The position numbers were made by a program, and so were the translations under genes. From positions 110,618 to 174,617 of the forward strand of contig MU623419.1 in NCBI GenBank assembly GCA_025201765.1: a stretch of 64,000 nucleotides of DNA, in the 5' to 3' direction. Source of the DNA: Daldinia sp. FL1419 (Eukaryota > Ascomycota > Sordariomycetes > Xylariales > Hypoxylaceae). Positions 58,985-64,000 of the stretch are shown here, piece by piece (position 1 is the stretch's first letter; the number at the start of each line of letters is the position of its first letter). The notes below the pieces were generated by a model. The model did not search any database. It was given only the letters and a program-made list of their open reading frames with translations, and was not told where the DNA came from.

Positions 58985-61900
58985 AAATAAGAAAGACATA
59001 GATATAAATAAATTAATTTAATTAAATTTGATATTATATTTGGTTTTAAATTATTTTAATTTTAAGAAATTATTGTAATTTATTGTTTTTAATTAGTTTA
59101 TATTGTTTTTTAAATTTAAAAATAATTGATTTAACTTTTGGTTTAACCTCCTTCTAATATACTATAACAATATTATCCATATATATAAAGAAAAGGATTC
59201 TATTTTTAATAAATATATATGGTTTTTAGGATATTAAAGTAAAGCCAAATTTTTTTAAAGTTTGTAAGAGTTTTTGTTATTAAAAAAAAGGTAATTCTTA
59301 AAGATTATAAAATGTTTTAATAATATAAAATATCTTTTTTGATTATTAATATTTTTGGGGTATATATATAAATATATTTTTTTAAAATTTTATATTTATA
59401 AATATATTTATTATATTATATTATATAAATTTAAAATTATATTTAATTATTATTATTATTAATATTTGGAAAGATCTTTTAACAAATATAGAGGCATAGG
59501 TTTTTTTATTACCAATTATTTATTAATTTCCTTTTATTATTAAATGTGCTTTACACTGTTGGAAAAAACCGTACTTATTAATTTTATAGGTATAAATCCA
59601 TATATATCTAAGCATTTACTTGTTTTTATATCAATCATTTAATTGCGATATAATTTTTTAAATATATATATTAATGTGGTTTTTAAGGTAGATTCATTCA
59701 GCTTCTTGGAACATTTTGTATAATAGATGATTTTAAATGTCCGAATATTATTTTAGAAGTTTTAATAAATTTCTTTTATATATTTTCTTATATTTATTAA
59801 TTTTTATTAAAAATATTTGAACAAAATTATTTGAATTTTTTTTATTATATTAAAGGAGTTAATAAGTGAATTTTAATATTTTTATTTTATTAATTATATA
59901 TTTTTTATATATATTAATCTTATTTATTAAAGAACTAATATAAAATACTGCTTTTTATGGTATGTGATATTCATTATTAAAAGTAATATAAAGGGCCACC
60001 AACATTTTGATATAGATAGTAAATAAAGTTATTAATAGAAAATTATTTAAAGAAAATAATAAATAAAAATATATTTTTATATAAAGGTAATTAATTTTTA
60101 TAATAAAGATTTCTTTCCTTTTATTTAATAACCTGCTTAATTTTATTAGTTTATTAATTATACCTAATATATCTATATCTTTGGTTTGCCTTAAAGGATT
60201 TGCTTAAATGTTATTATATACATTTATTCTTTTTTTAAGTTAAAAATTTTAAATAAATTTTAATAAATTATTATATTAATTTATTTTATAAATTATTAAT
60301 TTATTTTTAAATTTATTTTATAATTTTTGGAAATTATTGTTAAAGATTTTATTTTTTTTAAATATAATATCTTTTAATTTTATTACTTTATTAATATATG
60401 GATTTTAAATTTTATATATATTTATAGATATATAATCTATTAAAAAACCTATTTATATTTTAAGATTAAATTTTTTTAATCTATTTAATTTTTTAAATAT
60501 TATTATTATCATAGTATAGGTTTTACAATTATATACCTAAAAATAATCTTATTAAAATTTTTAATTATAAATTATAAAACTATTATTTACACTAATATAT
60601 ATATGAAATTGATTATATAATATTTATTAATTCACTTTATATTATAATATTTAATTATATAAATATATTATTATTTTATAAATTTTAAGTTATAAAGAAT
60701 AAAATAATTTTAAATATACCCTTATGGCTCTTACCTTATCCTTAATTACACCCCTCAAACATTTAACAATACTATTTTAAACTTATATATAAATTATTAA
60801 AGACTTAATTTTCATATGTAGATTTTCTAAGTATATATAAATTACTAATTTTTTTTTAATAATTTTTCAATTAAATTCCCAAATTTTTAAGGTAATATTA
60901 TATTAAATCTTTAAAATACCAATAAAATCTTTTAAAATTTTAATAATTAATATTATTATTCAATTTATAAAATAATAATTAAACATTATCCTAATTTATT
61001 AATTTATAATTAATAATAAACTTATAAAATCATCATTTAATTCTTTAATATTATAAAAATTAAAAATTAATTTTACTTTTAAAATTTTATTAATATATCT
61101 AAATATTTAATTTATTTAATATTTGTGATGGTTGTATGCTACCAGGCATTATAGACCCCTGTAGCAAATAAAGGAGGTATTATATAATTAGCATATTATG
61201 TATATAAGGGTTTTAAACCTGTTAAGTTCAGAGTAGATAACTCTCCTCCTTAGGATTTATAAATATATAAATCTTACTATATTGTTTTATTTATTATTTA
61301 TTTTTATTATTATTTTTTTTATATATATGTTTAATTTAATATTAATTAATATTACTTAAATATAATAATATAAATTAATAAGGAAAAATTATTGTTATAA
61401 TAATTTGAAAGATTTTATTGTAATAATATAAATAATAATAATATCTTATCTTTTATTAAACCTCTTTCTTATAATAAATTATTATTATTTTATATTATTA
61501 TAGAAATTTTCTCTTAAATTCCTATTATTTTATTATAATTAAAATTTATTATTTCTTTACCTTATAATATTATAAGGAAAGTAACTGGAGAGATTGACTT
61601 AAAACCAATCTTTTAATAATAAGGTATTTTCTAATTAAGAAAATATAAATAAATTAAAAAGATTATTCAAATATATCTTTAAATAATTTATATTAATATA
61701 ACAATTTAATTATAATTTAATAAAATTTAAAATAATAAATTTTAAAAATATTATAATATAATAAAAAATAATTTAGATATTATATATTTTAATTAATTAA
61801 GAAAAAATTAATTGGGATTAAATTTATGTTTGAATAATTAACAAAATATTAGATGAATTTAAAGAATATTTTAAAACTTTTTTAGATATAGATTTTATAA

Positions 61901-64000
61901 AATTACTAAAACAAATCTAATTAATATTAAAGATGATATTAATAAGAAAAAATATATATATGGGAAAGAATAATATTAATTTTTCCATAACCCTTAAATC
62001 TCTTTTGATTAAAGATGAATTACTTCCGTAAAACCATAAAGAATTCAAAAAAGTTAGACTAAAGTAGTTAACAATAGTAGCATAGAGAATTTTAGTTTAC
62101 AAAATTGATAAGGGAATAGTTTATTTTAATTTTATTTATTTTATAGGTTTAAGAATATTAATATAATAATAATTAAAAATTTTTAACCTGATAATATTTA
62201 TGAATTAAATTTTATATTTAAATTATATTCCTAATTTTAATATTACCTTTTTTAATATATTTATTGTTTAATTGTAATATATATTAATTATTTTGTATAA
62301 AGGATAATTTATTTTTCTTTTATAGTATTAATTGTAGTAATAATTTTCTTTATTTTATTTTAATATATTATATATTAATTAAAATTAATAAGGGATATTA
62401 ATTTAATAATATTTACCCCTTTAATAATAAATATCAAATTATTAATATCTATTTAATTAATAAAAGATATTAATTTCTTAATATTTAATCAATTAATAAA
62501 AAATATTAAATATTTAATATCCACTATTTTAACAAAAAAATTAAAATAATCAATAACCAATATATATTATATTCCTTCCTCCCTTTTTTATTCTATAAAG
62601 ATCTTTTCTATTTTACCTAATATTAGGGAATAACTTTAATTATAATATTAATCTTATATAAAAATAACAATAACTCCTTTCCCCTTTAAAAAACAAATTT
62701 AAATTTTTTAGACTATTACCAGCTAATCCATTCCTACTTCCAAAACTACTTCCACAACCAGGTATAAAAAATTAACCCAACAAAAGTTACAATTTTTTTT
62801 ACCTAATAATACAATTATTTAAGCCTATGGATAACCCACTTAAATAAGCCTTTATACTAATTAAAAACACTTATTACCAAATCTTCTATAAAATTCCTCC
62901 CCAATAAATACTTAATAAAATATATTTATTTATTATAGTAGGTTATTTTAAAAAAATTTAAAATAAAGAACTTAATTATACAAATAAATTATACAATATC
63001 CTTAAAAATAAATTTCAATTTTTTTTAAATATATGTTATTTAGGAAAAATATAATAAATATAATTTCATACCCTATTTTCCATTATTCTTTTTAAAAAAA
63101 TAATATTATATTTTATTTATAAGATTCTTTAATATTAATACTTTACAAATATATATCTAACTATAAAATAACACTTCAATATTAAACAAAATAAAATTTA
63201 ATACCACCATAACTAGACTACTACAACTTTTTCAAATATTAAAACAAAAAAATAAAGTTAAGAAAAAAATAATATTTAAATTTTTAAAAACTTTATTAAT
63301 AAATTATCATTATATTAAAAAATATTTAATCCAGAATTTAAAGGAAAACAATAATTTATAATAACAATTTAATATACTTACCAATTATTACCTAAATTCC
63401 AATTTAATTTCTTTAAACCAATAATTTAAATTAAGGAATTAATTAATAAACTTCAAACATCAATTAAAAATTATAATTTAATAAAAAAAATAAAATAATT
63501 TTTAATTAAAGGAAATAACGATTATAAAGATAATATATTTTATATTAAACGTAAATATTATCATAATAATAAAAATAGTAAATACAATTCCAAACAACCT
63601 CTGAAAGTATAGAAGCATTATTATTGGGTATATAAGAAGGAAAGATGCTAATCTATTATACACCTAAAATATAAATGTAAAAAAGCTAAAAAAGAGTAGA
63701 AAGTCAGAAAAAACTTTTTTAAAAAAAATTATTTAATATTCTTAATTAATTATAAAGGATTTATAAATATAAATTTAAAGATTAATTAATTAAAAAATAA
63801 AGAAATTAATTTATAAATTAATTTAAATAATAATAATAAATTATTTATAATTATAATATATTTATTTAATTAAATCTTTTAATATTATATTAATAACTTC
63901 TTCTTACTTAATAATTTAAAATAAGATTCTATCTTTATCCTAAATAAATATATTAAAAATATATTTTAAGATATTATATCTAATATTAGAATAATTTATG
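58985..64000. other. AT-rich, RIP-like block (right), continues past window
   Basis: About 5 kb of extreme A/T content with no open frame over 60 codons. Two patches keep more structure: a less AT-rich island at 61128-61260 and a decayed copia gag at 63360-63800. Between about 62,640 and 63,400 the plus strand keeps C but has almost no G, the opposite of part of the left block. Confidence 0.75.
63360..63800 (+). mobile_element. RIP-decayed Ty1/copia gag fragment with zinc knuckle
   Basis: Frame 1, read through stops, keeps the layout of a fungal Ty1/copia gag. There is a segment like 'LINKLxSSI' near 63436-63470, then Tyr/Arg/Asn-rich residues at 63541-63597, then a knuckle-like run at 63613-63690. 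In that run, Tyr and Tyr stand where C-x2-C is expected, followed by Lys-Glu-Arg-Cys-stop-Ser and a His, where the family has a Gly-Cys-Trp-Ser then His motif. Each difference (Cys to Tyr, Gly to Arg/Lys, Trp to stop, Thr to Ile) is a C-to-T or G-to-A change, as RIP predicts. A Lys/Ala/Glu-rich stretch with another Trp-type stop follows, also typical. The pol part would lie beyond the window. Confidence 0.5.

Noticed and set aside
54810..64000. Mitochondrial origin of the AT-rich blocks
   Set aside because: No mitochondrial gene, rRNA or tRNA is visible; a satellite array and a decayed copia relic fit nuclear DNA better. Read-depth comparison would settle it.
1..64000. CRISPR array or bacterial-type operons
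   Set aside because: Repeats here are tandem without unique spacers of constant length, and the genes have spliceosomal introns.

Overview
The window looks like nuclear DNA of a filamentous ascomycete (Pezizomycotina, probably Sordariomycetes). The evidence is short (50-144 nt) GT-AG introns with CTAAC-like branch points, a fungal 7-TM rhodopsin-family protein, a Pezizomycotina-type C2H2 protein, a GH7 endoglucanase, a vacuolar-type DHHC palmitoyltransferase, and AT-rich gene-less blocks of the kind left by repeat-induced point mutation (RIP). I reconstructed six intron-containing or single-exon coding genes; for each one the summed exon length is a multiple of three and family motifs continue across the junctions.

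Layout. 1-4139: no gene seen. 4140-4992 (+): broken UbiA-like membrane prenyltransferase/terpene cyclase. 6352-7485 (+): C2H2-like protein, 3 exons. 8145-8244 (-): tRNA-Leu(AAG) with an 18-nt intron and a Pol III terminator. 8816-10965 (-): secreted FAD-linked oxidase, 4 exons. 12683-14154 (+): rhodopsin-family membrane protein, 5 exons. 14155-21248: gene-poor. 21249-24704 (-): phosphoinositide phospholipase C. 24705-47248: about 22.5 kb in which no protein gene is recognisable, although most of it is not AT-rich; its right end (45.1-46.95 kb) looks like decayed sequence. 47249-49029 (-): DHHC palmitoyltransferase. 49728-51250 (-): GH7 endoglucanase. 52398-53720 (-): multi-C2H2 protein. 54.8-64 kb: a heterochromatin-like region made of an AT-rich block, a divergent tandem array of roughly 240-430 bp units, a 300-bp island of normal composition, and a second AT-rich block in which a RIP-decayed Ty1/copia gag with its zinc knuckle can still be read.

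How the parts relate. The four right-hand genes are not an obvious pathway: PLC and the palmitoyltransferase are housekeeping signalling and trafficking functions, the GH7 is a secreted plant-cell-wall enzyme, and the last is a probable nucleic-acid-binding protein. On the left, a dead terpene-type UbiA enzyme lies 4 kb from a secreted oxidase, which could be the remains of a secondary-metabolite locus, but no backbone synthase, P450 or pathway regulator is visible. I found no convincing new multi-gene system. The features most worth follow-up are the satellite/AT-rich block with its local strand-specific G or C loss and isolated GC hairpin, the large gene desert, and the broken UbiA gene. All gene structures are predictions from sequence alone.
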